From: a candidate division KSB1 bacterium
Lineage (GTDB): Bacteria > Electryoneota > RPQS01
Direction: 5' to 3'
NCBI GenBank assembly: GCA_016214895.1
Contig: JACRMR010000003.1
Coordinates: 62,001 to 126,000 of the forward strand
Length of the DNA stretch: 64,000 nt
This document shows, one piece after another, positions 1 to 9,674 of this stretch. Within the stretch, counting starts at the first letter, position 1. Every line of letters starts with the position of its first letter. Position numbers and translations under genes: made by a program. The notes under the pieces were generated by a model. That model saw only the letters and a list, made by a program, of their open reading frames with translations. It was not told the origin of the DNA and did not search any database.

Positions 1-1
1 A

Positions 2-319
2 TGGGGCTGGGCCGGACGCGCCTACGACTGGTCGTTGAACGATCTCGCCATTCGCACCGGAGTCAACTACCACTTCCTGCAAGGCGATTGGGAACCCTAT
101 GCCGGCGGCGGACTGGGCTTGCACCTGTATTCCTGGGACTATGCCGGTTCCCCGACCTATACCGACAAAGATGACAGCGAGCTGGGCTTCTACATCGATG
201 GCGGCATCCACCACCAGTTCAACAAACAGTGGTCCGGGCAGGCGCAGCTCCAATTCGACTTCGCCGATGTTGACCAGACCGCTATCTTGCTGCAGGCCAT
301 CTATCATCTCGGCAAGTAG
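2..319 (+). CDS. Outer-membrane beta-barrel protein, 5' truncated
   Basis: The reading frame is already open at base 2, so the gene begins before the window. The visible 105 residues alternate hydrophobic and polar positions with many aromatic and glycine residues (GVNYHFLQ, YAGGGLGLHLY, LGFYIDGGIHHQF) and end in the strand QLQFDFADVDQTAILLQAIYHLGK-like terminus typical of small OmpA/OmpW-like barrels. I infer an outer-membrane porin-family protein. The N-terminal signal peptide is outside the window. A strong hairpin terminator follows at 389-413. Confidence 0.65.
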   Translation, partial: WGWAGRAYDWSLNDLAIRTGVNYHFLQGDWEPYAGGGLGLHLYSWDYAGSPTYTDKDDSELGFYIDGGIHHQFNKQWSGQAQLQFDFADVDQTAILLQAIYHLGK

Positions 320-388
320 CGAGGACTGACCTCCCTACAACAAGCCAGCGGCTTCAGCCGCTTACGACCCCTTCCTGTCCACTCTATC

Positions 389-413
389 GAACCGCCCGTC
401 ATTCGGGCGGTTC
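389..413 (+). terminator. Rho-independent terminator after barrel gene
   Basis: A perfect 10-base stem (GAACCGCCCG / CGGGCGGTTC) with a 5-base loop is followed by a T-rich stretch (TTGTTCT). It ends the transcript of the preceding barrel gene. Confidence 0.8.
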
Positions 414-507
414 TTGTTCTATCCATCCCGGCCTGCCTGTGCCTTCCCAGGCCTCACCTCTGTAAAAACACGTAGTTGCTCTATTTTGACGATTTGTTGT
501 GAACGTC

Positions 508-536
508 TTGACAAATCCGTGAGACGGACTTATCAT
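508..536 (+). promoter_or_regulatory. Sigma-70-type promoter for the 593 gene
   Basis: TTGACA (508-513) and TATCAT (531-536) are separated by exactly 17 bases. Transcription would begin near 543, about 50 bases before the start codon of the secreted protein gene. Confidence 0.6.
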
Positions 537-592
537 AGTATTACGAAAATGTTACGGTCTTATCGGACAGTTCCGCACCCGGAGGCCAGTCC

Positions 593-3265
593 ATGAAAGC
601 ACCTACTTCTCTTTTTCGGTTTGCATGGCTTGCGGCGATCGCTGCTGGGCTGCAAACCGCGCACGCGCAGCCGCCCGGCGAAAACTGCTTCAGCGCACCC
701 GTCATCCCGGCCCCATTCTCATTCAACGGGCAGACCGGCGCCACCGATGATTGCCCGCTGGGTCCGCGTAATGACGTTTTCTACATGCTGCACGTGCCGT
801 CCACCGGGAACTACACCGCGAGCCTCTGTGGAAGCCCGGGAGATCTCTCACTCCGGATCTGGACCAATTTTACGTGCTGCAGCGGTCCCAGTGTCACGAC
901 CGACAATACGTGTGGTGACGATCCGAGCATCACGGTTCCGCTCACCATCGGCGCATTAGCCTACTTCGAGATCGGAAACACAGTCGCCGGGGGACCGGCA
1001 CCGTTTGTCTTTCAACTCACCGGCCCGCCACCCGCTCCGTGCACCGGGACGCTCTCGATTCCCGTGGACCAGACCGTGTTCCCGCCCACTGTCCTCGGCA
1101 TCACGTCGCATCAGGTCTTGATGATCGAGAACACCGGAGCTTCGGATCTTTGCATTACCGAGATTCGCACCAACGGTTCCGTCTGGACCGTTACGCCGGA
1201 CAGCATCACCCTGCCGGCGAGCAGTCAACTGGGACTTGACATCGCGTTCACTCCGGCTTTCGCTCACGATTACCTCGGCACGATCGAGCTCGTCACTTCC
1301 GATCCCGCGAACCCGCTCGATTCGATCCTTGTCGAAGGAACGGGCTGCCGCGGAGTGGTGCAACCGGGTCCGCCGCTTCTGCTCGATGCCTACTCCCCCA
1401 ACGCGGTCTATTTCCGCCCGCCGTGGGTGCAGGCCAATCCCGATCAGGAATACGCGATTGAAGTCTGGTCACCCGCCGACCCGCTCGAATATGCAAACCA
1501 TCCGCGGGGGCTGGCGGACAATCCCGTTTGGGCCACGTCCGCGCAGTGGGGCATCGGCAGCGCCGGTGTGATCGAGGGCTTGGCTCCCGAGACCGACTAC
1601 CAGTTCCGCCTCATCGCCCGCGACTGTACGGGCCAGCAGTTGACCAGCGCACCGGCGTATTACACCACCGGTCCGGAGATTGTGATCGCCAATCCCGACC
1701 TCGTGATCAAAGCGGTGGACGACACCACGGCTACCTTGTACTGGAATCCCTGCCGCGATACGAGCGGAGTCGTCGTCACCAACTATGGCTACCTGCTCTA
1801 TAGCAGCGACCACCCCGACAGCACCGAAATTCCGATCGAATTCGTGCCCCTGCATCTCACCTCGGTCAATGTCCAAGTGGGGACCCCTTGGAAGTTCTAC
1901 ACGATCGAGCCGCACTCGCAGAACTCCTGGTACGGTCCCCGGCCGTTCATCTCCTGGCCGCCCGACGGCTGCACGCTTGCCGGAGAGCAGGACATCATCC
2001 TCAAAGATGCGCTGCACTATACGGTCGAGTGGGACTCCTTCCGCATCGAGAGTGATTCCGCCGGCTTTCCCGTTCTGCTCGGTTCCAGCTGGATCAACAA
2101 CACCGACCTGCTGGGCGAACTCGGCACGCGCGTGGATTTCAACGATCTCGGCAACGGTCCGCATGTCATCACCGCGACCGTCGTTGACGACTCCGGCTAC
2201 TCGCATTTGTCATCGGTGCTGGTGAACGTCGTGGACGCGCCCTATGCCACGTTCACCGCGACGTATGATCCGGGACCCCGGCAATTCCGCGTGACGGAAG
2301 CCGCCACCGTCATTCCCGCCGGCTTTGCTCAGACGGGCACGCTCTGGCTCTGCTCGCATGTCGGCGAGCGTTACGGCCCGGCGATCACGTTGAACTGGGA
2401 ACCTGCCTTCGACTCACTGATGATCGTCAAGCCGCTCCCGCAGGTCAATGACGGCTTGCTCTATGAACCGAACTACTGGTTCCGCGCTGCCGATGAGAAC
2501 GGCGGATTACAGCCGCGTTCCGAGCAGACTCCGGTGACCCTTACTCACATCCGCTGCTGCTGTGTCGAGTTGACTCTGAAAACCGCGGGCCAGGCGGATG
2601 GCTCCTATTCCGGCTTCAGCGGAGTGCTCGGTGCGGTCGTGAACTGCAGTGCGCGCTCGAACACTTTTGAAGTCGGATTTGGGTTTGAAACCAAACGCAA
2701 ACTGCGTCTCGAGTACTCTGAAACTCCCGGCGAATGCACGTGGGGGCAGGATGCCAAAGGCACGCGCTACTTCGACACCGGCGTTTGCAAGAACAACACC
2801 TGCACCATCGTCAAGCAGGATACGATCACCAAGAAGCACAAAGGGGTAAAATACCCCTTCACCGACTCGACAACCGATGGCTTCGGCAATGACGGTTACG
2901 GCAAGAAGGGCGTCGGCAAGTCCGATGGCCGCAATCGCGGGCCGCGCGATGAACGCGGCATGCCCGGCCGCGATAAGGTGAAGAAGACCGGCAAGGCGGA
3001 AGGCACGATCACCAGTTACGATTGGCCGGGCGATACGGGAAAGCTCCTGAACAAGCAGTGCGCCCGCGACAACGCGCAGAATCGATTCTTCTCGCGCGTC
3101 GATCCGCCCTGCGACGCGGGGCTGCCGTGCTGTCTGATGTGGGATATTAGCTGGGATGTGACGTTTTGCATGGGCCAGAACAGTTGCACCATCACGCAAA
3201 CCGTACCGCCTACGCTCACCATGGTTCCGACGCCCGAAGGTTGCCCGGCGCTCGCCGGCGACTGA
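593..3265 (+). CDS. Large secreted Cys-rich multidomain protein
   Basis: An 890-residue exported protein. Residues 1-25 form a signal peptide ending in TAHA. Residues about 30-148 resemble a pre-peptidase C-terminal (PPC)-like beta domain with paired cysteines. About 150-250 is an ASPM/choice-of-anchor D-like Ig fold (IENTGASDLCI, LDIAFTP). About 265-465 contains fibronectin III-like segments. From about 650 the sequence becomes Cys-rich, with a CCC triplet, and it has a Lys/Gly/Asp-rich basic stretch at about 745-806. No YPNPFN sorting tail is present. The start is supported by GGAGG at about 579-584 and a promoter at 508-536. Its N-terminal domain is related to the partial gene at 63684. 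The function is unknown; surface adhesion or matrix binding is a guess. Confidence 0.75.
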   Translation: MKAPTSLFRFAWLAAIAAGLQTAHAQPPGENCFSAPVIPAPFSFNGQTGATDDCPLGPRNDVFYMLHVPSTGNYTASLCGSPGDLSLRIWTNFTCCSGPSVTTDNTCGDDPSITVPLTIGALAYFEIGNTVAGGPAPFVFQLTGPPPAPCTGTLSIPVDQTVFPPTVLGITSHQVLMIENTGASDLCITEIRTNGSVWTVTPDSITLPASSQLGLDIAFTPAFAHDYLGTIELVTSDPANPLDSILVEGTGCRGVVQPGPPLLLDAYSPNAVYFRPPWVQANPDQEYAIEVWSPADPLEYANHPRGLADNPVWATSAQWGIGSAGVIEGLAPETDYQFRLIARDCTGQQLTSAPAYYTTGPEIVIANPDLVIKAVDDTTATLYWNPCRDTSGVVVTNYGYLLYSSDHPDSTEIPIEFVPLHLTSVNVQVGTPWKFYTIEPHSQNSWYGPRPFISWPPDGCTLAGEQDIILKDALHYTVEWDSFRIESDSAGFPVLLGSSWINNTDLLGELGTRVDFNDLGNGPHVITATVVDDSGYSHLSSVLVNVVDAPYATFTATYDPGPRQFRVTEAATVIPAGFAQTGTLWLCSHVGERYGPAITLNWEPAFDSLMIVKPLPQVNDGLLYEPNYWFRAADENGGLQPRSEQTPVTLTHIRCCCVELTLKTAGQADGSYSGFSGVLGAVVNCSARSNTFEVGFGFETKRKLRLEYSETPGECTWGQDAKGTRYFDTGVCKNNTCTIVKQDTITKKHKGVKYPFTDSTTDGFGNDGYGKKGVGKSDGRNRGPRDERGMPGRDKVKKTGKAEGTITSYDWPGDTGKLLNKQCARDNAQNRFFSRVDPPCDAGLPCCLMWDISWDVTFCMGQNSCTITQTVPPTLTMVPTPEGCPALAGD

Positions 3266-3311
3266 GCGGCACTTCGCCCTGCACGGAGCGGAATCCCCAT
3301 GCACTGCGCAG

Positions 3312-3344
3312 CGGGGCAGCCAGCAAGCTGCCCCGTTGCATTTT
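3312..3344 (+). terminator. Terminator after the 593-3265 gene
   Basis: Stem CGGGGCAGC (3312-3320), loop CAGCAA, stem GCTGCCCCG (3327-3335), followed by TTGCATTTT. It is placed 47 bases after the stop codon. Confidence 0.75.
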
Positions 3345-3500
3345 GACCGCGTGAGGTTGCGCAGTGAACCGCTCTCGCGTCAAACGAGCGGGAGCCCACG
3401 CTCCCGAACCGACCACCACTCGCCGGTTTCGGTTCGCCAGGGCACCGACTTGACATGGCACCTGCTTTGCATCCACAATGGCGAAAGGAGGTGCAGCACC

Positions 3501-3932
3501 TTGAAATCTACCACCGCGCCGAACTCAGCTGCCCCGTTCAAGATCTGTCCGATGTGCGGCTACCAGTGGGTGACCGTCGAGCAGCTTGTGACCGACGGCA
3601 CGCTGCGAGTCAACGGCTATCAGGCTGCCTTTGGCCGCGCCGAAGATGGGCTGATCTTCCTGACTCACGAATGCCCCGGTTGCAATACCACGCTGGCGGT
3701 CGGGGCCGCCAGCTTTGCGCATTGGAATCTCGGTCCGCGCTGCGATCATCTCAGTGCGTTCGAGGAGAACTGCCCCAGATACTGCACGGACCGTGAGAAT
3801 CTGGAACCCTGTCCCGCCGATTGCTCGATGCGCTGGGTGCGCGATGTGCTGCAATATCTGGAGCGACACGAGATTCCACTCTCCGGGCTGGTGACCAGCG
3901 ATTCAGCGGACCACCGTGGCTTCAGCGCCTGA
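3501..3932 (+). CDS. Small zinc-ribbon-like protein, paralogue 1
   Basis: A 143-residue soluble protein of no family I recognise. It carries CPMC and CPGC knuckles about 40 residues apart (a zinc-ribbon pattern), then CPRYC and EPCPADC pairs, and a conserved tail RWVRDVLQYLERHE. The start chosen is TTG at 3501, because AAAGGAGGT (3484-3492) sits 8 bases upstream; the frame is open back to 3336 but that part overlaps the previous terminator. A paralogue with about the same length lies at 7403, and both are followed by hairpins built on the same AACGGGACA core, so gene and terminator look like a duplicated cassette. A metal-binding regulatory or adaptor role is possible but unproven. Confidence 0.7.
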   Translation: MKSTTAPNSAAPFKICPMCGYQWVTVEQLVTDGTLRVNGYQAAFGRAEDGLIFLTHECPGCNTTLAVGAASFAHWNLGPRCDHLSAFEENCPRYCTDRENLEPCPADCSMRWVRDVLQYLERHEIPLSGLVTSDSADHRGFSA

Positions 3933-3956
3933 CGCCGTTCGGTCCACGACAACAGC

Positions 3957-3990
3957 AAAACGGGACAACCACACAGGCTGTCCCGTTTTT
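3957..3990. terminator. Terminator between convergent genes
   Basis: AAAACGGGACA (3957-3967) pairs with TGTCCCGTTTT (3979-3989) and is followed by further T residues. It can serve the rightward gene ending at 3932 and, with the A-run on the other side, the leftward gene ending at 4016. Confidence 0.75.
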
Positions 3991-4015
3991 TGTATTCGCA
4001 ATCCCGCACCGCCCG

Positions 4016-7000
4016 TCAGCGCATCAGCAAGAGCTTCTGCGTCGCGACGCCGTGTATCGTGCTGAGGCGTACAAAGTAGATTCCGCTTCCGACAATCGAG
4101 CCGTGATCGTCCACACCGCTCCACTTCAGCTCCTGCATTCCTGCAGGCAGCGGCCGATTCATCAAGGTCGCGACGCGCTGTCCGAGCATGTTGTACAATT
4201 CAACCGTCGCCAGCTCCGCGGTCGGCAGCTCGAATCGAATTGTCGTTTCGGGATTGAACGGATTCGGAAAGCAGGGATGCAGCACCAGGGATTGCGGCAG
4301 CGAAACCGGCGGCACCGGCGGCTCGACCGCCAGCATCGAACGCAGCGTGTCAATGCAGGCGCTCAGCAATTCCCGCGCATCCTCCGCTTGCAGAAAATAG
4401 AGTGGGAAGCTCAGCAGGATCTGTCCCGGCGCGATGATCCCCACCGGTTGATTTCCAAGTCCGCTCGAATCGGTCGGCAATACGACCGACCGATAGAGCG
4501 GCACGCCCGGCCAGCGCGGCCACATCAGGTCGATTTCGGGTAGATAGTCCAGCGAATTGCCCCGCCATCTCAGCGACTGGACCTTGGTCGCATCAATGGC
4601 TATGTCCGGGAACGAGGTCAACGTGCTCGTCGCGCCGACGAATTGCAGCGATTGGCTCTGCGGCGACCACCGGTTCCACACTTGCAGAGAGTCAAAATTG
4701 AGCGGCAGCAGCCAGTGGAAATCGAACTCGCTGCGTAACCGGCCGACCTGAAGTGCGTGCGTGGTGAATATCCGCCGGCCCAGCCGCAGCAATCGGCCAT
4801 TATGTTCGAGATACTGTCTGAGCACCTCCGCGCGAGCGACGGCAAGCGGGTAGTTCGTGAGATTTCGATTGTCTTCGCTATGCCAAATGACGAGATCGTA
4901 ATTGGCCAAGGTCTCCAACGAGTAACGGATGCTGGCCGACTCATGCTGCTGGAGGGTGTCGAACGGCAGATTCAAGGTCTCCATGATCTCCCGATACGCG
5001 GCATCGACCAGGGTGTCCGCAATGCCGCCAGTCAGATTGAGGTCATTCAGGTTCGCCGGATCGGTCTCGTCGATGAGCAGAATTCGATGTTCGGGGTGCC
5101 AGGCGATAGCACTCGCTTGGCTCGACGGCAGACTGGTGAGGCCGCGCGAATTCAGGGCGAACAGGCGATAGCGATATTCGCGACCGGAGATGAGGATTTC
5201 ATCATCGAATGCCGTTTGCGTTGCGGGGAGCGTGGACCGCATCGTGTCATCCGCCGCGGAAATGCGCATAATCTGATAACTGATGACGAGCGGATCATTA
5301 CTCGCATTCCAGCTTACGCGAATGCCGTCGCCAAACGCATGCGCCGTGATACCGGTGACCGGCAGCGCCGCGCCGACTCTCACCAACGTATCTTCGCGCG
5401 CACTCGAATAGCCGCTGTCATCCACGGCCTCCACGGCCAGAAGTACGTCCTCACCCAGCTGCAACCCGGTCGCGGTGAATTCCAGGCCCGGGATCGGACT
5501 CGGTGTCAGCGGAGAAGCCAGCGAGTCGTTCCAGACCCGGACAACATTGTAACCGACGATGTGCTCACCAGCTGCGGCCGACCAGACCAGGTGCACTTGC
5601 GTCGCGTCGTTTCCGACCGGACGCAGATTGGCGACGGGCCGCGGCGGCTGGTAGCTGTAATTGCTGTCCCACATCATCCGCGCGGTGCGATAGGTCCGCA
5701 GCAGACCGGTGAAATCGTAGAGCGTGGGATCGATGTACAGCGGATCCACCTGCGGGTGCTCCGGATCATGAAATCCCGGTCCCATCAAGAGCGCGAACGT
5801 GACCGTGAACTCCTCGCCCGGATTTAAGCGGTACACGCACGCCCCCGCGGGATCTATGTAATCGAACACGCCCACCGGATCGAGGGAGAGCAGAAATCGT
5901 GTGTCATAGCCGTTGACGATGTCTGCGCAGTTCTCATTGACCTCGCTCCGCCACGCCTGACTGAGCAGCTCCGGCGTGCATGGCTCCCGATAGAGTTGCG
6001 GGTGCGATTGCCGATAGGCCAGATCGCAGTTCAGCACCTGGTCGTAGTCCTGCTCCCCCCCGTCCAAAAACCGGTACTTCGCCAGGTCTCCCATCGGGGT
6101 TCCGGAATCGGGGTGCGCCAACCAGCCCGGCGCAAAGTCGTAGGTCAAGTCGCCATTAGACATCCACCAGTTGTAGCCCGTCACAGCATCTGCATTGTCG
6201 CGACTCCAGCCGGAGATCCCGATGGCCGCCGGAATCCCGATCGGCCCGGAATGCGAGGCGCTGCGGCGGCCGTCATTGTCAGCCACGTAGCCGATATTCA
6301 CCGTGTCGCCCGTCAGGGTGTCCGTCAGCAGAAAACCCGTGAGGTCATCCGTGTGCTCATTGAACAGATCGTAATATCCGACGTCGGAGTCACAATAGAG
6401 ACCGAGCGCCGGGTTGCGCAAGACGTTGGTGCCGATATTGCGTACGCGAAACTCCAGCAACAAAAAATCCGCAAATTGCGGACTCGTCCAACCCAGAATG
6501 CTCTGCGTTACCTCTACACCCAACGGGCGATGCGGTCCATCCACTGGATCATCGACCAGCCAGTAATCTTCCGTCAGCGTGTCCGCATAGACGGCGATTG
6601 CTTCGAGGTGCGCCCGCGCGGCCGGATCGAAGATGTCCTCCCCGAAGCAGTTGACCGCACCGGGAATGTTCGAGCGCCACCTGATGCCGTGCTGTTCACC
6701 CTCGCCTGGCCAGAATTCGTTCACCGACGGATTCAGCCACCCGTCAACACCCACGCTCACGCGAGGCGTTAGCGAATCCGGTCCCTCGACGATCTCCGCG
6801 CCGAACCACAGCGCCGCCTGATACAGATAGTGAACACCCGATCCCGGCGGGTACTCCAGCGACTCCGCCCAGCCACCCGGAGGACAGGGGTCCGTGAGTG
6901 CATCTTGGCTCGGATCGCTGTTTCCGATGTACCCGAAATTCGTGATATTCAGATCCAGCCGGCCGTTCCGTATGACGGCGTTTTCAATGTTGGGATTGGC

Positions 7001-7108
7001 GACATCCAGCGCCCTCCGCCGAACCGGCCCGCGACCCGCCGCCGGATCGGAAATCGCCGCATAAACAGCGATCGGCAGCAATAACACGGAAATGAACAGC
7101 CGCTTCAT
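4016..7108 (-). CDS. Large secreted protein with type IX-like sorting domain
   Basis: A 1030-residue exported protein. Residues 1-18 are a signal peptide (MKRLFISVLLLPIAVYA). The first about 480 residues form an unrecognised region rich in Asp, Trp and Tyr. Fibronectin III-like modules occupy about 490-660. Residues about 665-790 look like a glutamine-amidotransferase-like Rossmann module (ILLIDE, YDLVIW, YLEHNGRLLRLG). The last about 85 residues are a classic FCB-type sorting/anchoring domain (FPNPFNPETTI, ELYNMLGQRVATL, GIYFVRL, QKLLLMR). GGAGG precedes the ATG, and a promoter lies at 7151-7179. Surface display through a type IX-like system is inferred from the tail; no secretion machinery is in the window. 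Confidence 0.8.
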   Translation of the reverse strand: MKRLFISVLLLPIAVYAAISDPAAGRGPVRRRALDVANPNIENAVIRNGRLDLNITNFGYIGNSDPSQDALTDPCPPGGWAESLEYPPGSGVHYLYQAALWFGAEIVEGPDSLTPRVSVGVDGWLNPSVNEFWPGEGEQHGIRWRSNIPGAVNCFGEDIFDPAARAHLEAIAVYADTLTEDYWLVDDPVDGPHRPLGVEVTQSILGWTSPQFADFLLLEFRVRNIGTNVLRNPALGLYCDSDVGYYDLFNEHTDDLTGFLLTDTLTGDTVNIGYVADNDGRRSASHSGPIGIPAAIGISGWSRDNADAVTGYNWWMSNGDLTYDFAPGWLAHPDSGTPMGDLAKYRFLDGGEQDYDQVLNCDLAYRQSHPQLYREPCTPELLSQAWRSEVNENCADIVNGYDTRFLLSLDPVGVFDYIDPAGACVYRLNPGEEFTVTFALLMGPGFHDPEHPQVDPLYIDPTLYDFTGLLRTYRTARMMWDSNYSYQPPRPVANLRPVGNDATQVHLVWSAAAGEHIVGYNVVRVWNDSLASPLTPSPIPGLEFTATGLQLGEDVLLAVEAVDDSGYSSAREDTLVRVGAALPVTGITAHAFGDGIRVSWNASNDPLVISYQIMRISAADDTMRSTLPATQTAFDDEILISGREYRYRLFALNSRGLTSLPSSQASAIAWHPEHRILLIDETDPANLNDLNLTGGIADTLVDAAYREIMETLNLPFDTLQQHESASIRYSLETLANYDLVIWHSEDNRNLTNYPLAVARAEVLRQYLEHNGRLLRLGRRIFTTHALQVGRLRSEFDFHWLLPLNFDSLQVWNRWSPQSQSLQFVGATSTLTSFPDIAIDATKVQSLRWRGNSLDYLPEIDLMWPRWPGVPLYRSVVLPTDSSGLGNQPVGIIAPGQILLSFPLYFLQAEDARELLSACIDTLRSMLAVEPPVPPVSLPQSLVLHPCFPNPFNPETTIRFELPTAELATVELYNMLGQRVATLMNRPLPAGMQELKWSGVDDHGSIVGSGIYFVRLSTIHGVATQKLLLMR

Positions 7109-7150
7109 GGTAAGCCCTCCGCAGGTTGAACCGCCCCGGTGTGCAACATG

Positions 7151-7179
7151 AATTTAATGCCCGCCCGGGTGATTGTCAA
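7151..7179 (-). promoter_or_regulatory. Promoter for the 1030-residue secreted protein
   Basis: On the minus strand TTGACA (7179-7174) and TAAATT (7156-7151) have a 17-base spacer. The start codon lies about 43 bases downstream. Confidence 0.55.
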
Positions 7180-7402
7180 GTAGCGGTTCGAAACAACCAA
7201 AACTGGTTCGCGGGCAGGCTCGAAACCTACCCGCAGCGAAACTGAAGCAGACTACGGTCACGAACGCCGCGTCCGCCGATGCCAGCTGTGCTCCCCGTAT
7301 CAGTATTGTCCTGCCGCGCGGTCTGCTGGGCAGAGTCGAACCCCCGCCCGGTGTTGGCACCCCGCTTGCACCCATTTCGGAACAAATATGAGGGTCATTC
7401 GT

Positions 7403-7792
7403 ATGCAACCGGCTTCATCTACGACCGTCGCTTCATGTTTCAAGGCCTGCCCGATGTGCGGCTACGCGTGGCACACGATTGAACAACTCGTGACAGACGG
7501 CACGCTGCGGGTCAACGGCTATCAAGCCGTGCTGGACTCGCCCGTGGACGGAATCTTCTTCCTGACCCACGAGTGCCCCGGTTGTCACTCCACACTCGCC
7601 GTGCCCGTGACCAGCTTCGCCGACTGGAATGTCGGCACGCGCCCCGCGCATCTCAACGCGCTGCAGGAAGGTTGCCCCGGCCACTGCGTCAATCGGGACG
7701 ATCTCGAACCCTGCTCAGCGGAGTGCTGCATGCGCTGGATCCGTGATGTCCTGCAATACCTGAAACGCCACGAAATGCCGTTAGCGGATTAG
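7403..7792 (+). CDS. Small zinc-ribbon-like protein, paralogue 2
   Basis: A 129-residue paralogue of the protein at 3501. Shared blocks include CPMCGY, EQLVTDGTLRVNGYQA, FLTHECPGC, LEPC and RDVLQYL-RHE. The cysteine pattern is fully kept (CPMC, CPGC, CPGHC, PCSAEC). ATG at 7403 is preferred because GAGGG lies about 8 bases upstream; an in-frame ATG at 7388 would add five residues. It is followed by a hairpin like the one after paralogue 1. The high identity in the middle and the divergent N-terminus suggest a duplication older than the surrounding intergenic sequence. Function unknown. Confidence 0.7.
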   Translation: MQPASSTTVASCFKACPMCGYAWHTIEQLVTDGTLRVNGYQAVLDSPVDGIFFLTHECPGCHSTLAVPVTSFADWNVGTRPAHLNALQEGCPGHCVNRDDLEPCSAECCMRWIRDVLQYLKRHEMPLAD

Positions 7793-7832
7793 TCCGCGTC
7801 GGGTGCGGCTCTCCCCATATCCCCTGCAACGA

Positions 7833-7859
7833 AACGGGACAGCACCTCGCTGTCCCGTT
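7833..7859. terminator. Terminator after paralogue 2
   Basis: AACGGGACAG (7833-7842) pairs with CTGTCCCGTT (7850-7859) across a 7-base loop. It shares its stem core with the hairpin at 3957-3989. Confidence 0.65.
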
Positions 7860-7961
7860 CTGATCTCAGTTCGACATTCCCCGCCAGCGCTTCCACTTGA
7901 GCGACCGCCACCGGAGATCGGCTTCGCCTCCGGTGAGGAGCAGGGTAGGGGGGCGCATCGG

Positions 7962-9464
7962 TCACTCCTTGAGCAAATCCTCCACCCACAACGGCAGCTT
8001 GTCGGCCAGATTGTAGTCGAAGCCCAGCTCCTCGTAGCGGACCGTGCCGTGCTTGTCAATCGCGCACAAGTACGGAATCCCGTTGAAGCCATACAGCTTG
8101 GAGAGTTCCTTGTTGCCGTGCAGGAGTTCCATCGCGTAGCCCTTCTTCTCCATAAAGATTTCGCTCTTCAGCCCCGGCTCTTCCCACACATTGACCGAAA
8201 AAATGCGCACGCCCCGTTTGGGCATCTGCGTCTTGATATACTGATCGATGACGGGCATCGCCATTCGGCACGGCCCGCACCACGTCGCCCAGAAATCGAG
8301 CAACACCACCTGCCCGCGCAGGTCCGACAGCTTCACGGTCTTCCCCGTTTCGTCTGTCAACTCCCAGTCCGGCGCGGGCTTGTCAAGCCGATGTTCACGC
8401 AGCCCGGCAACCAGTTCCTGCGTCGTGGACGCCTTGCGCGCGGCGACTTGTGCGGTCACGTCCTGCCACTGCGGATCCGCGTGCAGGATCTCCAGATCCG
8501 TGTCAGAATCCAGTCGATAGGTCTGCGCAAAGCCGGCGGCGGCCGCGGCCCTCAAATGCGCGAACGCTTCGCCGCTGTTGCCCGACAGGGCATAGAGACA
8601 GGCGATATTGTATTCGGCGTCACCATGGTCATCGGTGCGCGGGGGATGCTGGAAGTACGCAATCGCCGCGTCGTACGCGTGCGCCCTGCGCAACGCGGTA
8701 ACATAGCCGCTTTGAATCTCGCTCGGTTTGTATTCCGCCCCGCGCTGTCCCGCCGCAATCAGCGTTTCAACGTCGGCCGTGATCTCCGCCAGCGCCTCGT
8801 CGTACTTGCCTTCAATGCAGAGCAACTGCGCCCGCTGCTCCACACCCGCCCAGTCCGCCGAGTCCTTGACCGCGCGCTCGTACTGTGCTCGTGCCGCCGC
8901 CGCCTCGCGCTTGTAAATCCGGTAGGCAAACAGAAATTGCTGCGGGAAAGAAGACTCGGAATCGACCTCCGCAAACCGCTGGAACAGCGGCTCGTCCTTC
9001 GGGAGCTCCGGCTTCAGCTCCGCCTGTTTGGACGGTGCCGTCGAGTTCTCAAACAAATCGTAAACATACGTCGCGAGTAACAGCCGGTAGCCGTACGACC
9101 ACTTGGGGTCAAGCGCCACGACCTGACGGCCAATTCGGATCTTGTCGATCGCCGTCGGCGCGACTCGTCCGTAGAGATAGCCCGCACGAGCGGAGTTTGG
9201 GTCGCTCTCCCAAGCAGCGCGAAAACGATCAACGACCCCCGCCGAATCCAGCGCCTTCCACTCGTCCTCGGCCTTGCGTGCGACGTCCATGTCCGGAGCA
9301 TGGTCGGCGTAATCAGCAAAGACTGCCGTCAGTTCGTCCCGGGTCGTAACTCCCTTGAGCGCGGCCTCATACCCCTTGCGTGAATAGTCCGCGGCCTGCG
9401 CTTCGGCCAGCCACAGTCCCAGCAGCAAGGCCGCGGCAATGAATACCATTGAAAATCGCATCAT
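7962..9464 (-). CDS. TPR-containing TlpA-like thiol-disulfide protein
   Basis: About 500 residues. A signal peptide (FSMVFIAAALLLGLWLAEAQA) is followed by a long helical, Ala-rich TPR-like region to about residue 345, then a TlpA/AhpC-type thioredoxin domain in the last 140 residues with the redox motif WCGPC at about residue 394 and the cis-Pro segment GIPYLCAI. It probably reduces or isomerises disulfides of envelope proteins. The frame is open to 9542, but a promoter at 9514-9542 places the transcript start near 9507, so the ATG at 9464 (or 9461) directly before the signal peptide is more likely. No clear Shine-Dalgarno sequence is visible. Confidence 0.8.
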   Translation of the reverse strand: MMRFSMVFIAAALLLGLWLAEAQAADYSRKGYEAALKGVTTRDELTAVFADYADHAPDMDVARKAEDEWKALDSAGVVDRFRAAWESDPNSARAGYLYGRVAPTAIDKIRIGRQVVALDPKWSYGYRLLLATYVYDLFENSTAPSKQAELKPELPKDEPLFQRFAEVDSESSFPQQFLFAYRIYKREAAAARAQYERAVKDSADWAGVEQRAQLLCIEGKYDEALAEITADVETLIAAGQRGAEYKPSEIQSGYVTALRRAHAYDAAIAYFQHPPRTDDHGDAEYNIACLYALSGNSGEAFAHLRAAAAAGFAQTYRLDSDTDLEILHADPQWQDVTAQVAARKASTTQELVAGLREHRLDKPAPDWELTDETGKTVKLSDLRGQVVLLDFWATWCGPCRMAMPVIDQYIKTQMPKRGVRIFSVNVWEEPGLKSEIFMEKKGYAMELLHGNKELSKLYGFNGIPYLCAIDKHGTVRYEELGFDYNLADKLPLWVEDLLKE

Positions 9465-9513
9465 CCAGCGTTCGTGTAAGTTAGGAGTGAACTTGTCGTT
9501 ATCTAACATAGCT

Positions 9514-9542
9514 AAGATAGCATTTGTTCCCCGGATTCGCAA
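9514..9542 (-). promoter_or_regulatory. Promoter for the TlpA-like gene
   Basis: Minus-strand TTGCGA and TATCTT are separated by 17 bases. The predicted transcript starts near 9507, downstream of the longest possible start codon, which argues for the shorter protein. Confidence 0.5.
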
Positions 9543-9674
9543 CCCCGGACTGTCCGGCCTTCAAGCGATGTACAGTCAGACCCCTGCAAAGTTACAGCGG
9601 CCTCGTCCGGAGTTGATTTTCAATGCCTTCGGTGCTAACTTAGACCATTCGCCTCCCTTTCCCGTGTATCCGCC

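Noticed and set aside
4757-5827. Plus-strand open frame of 356 codons
   Set aside because: Antisense to the 1030-residue secreted protein, no signal, no motifs.
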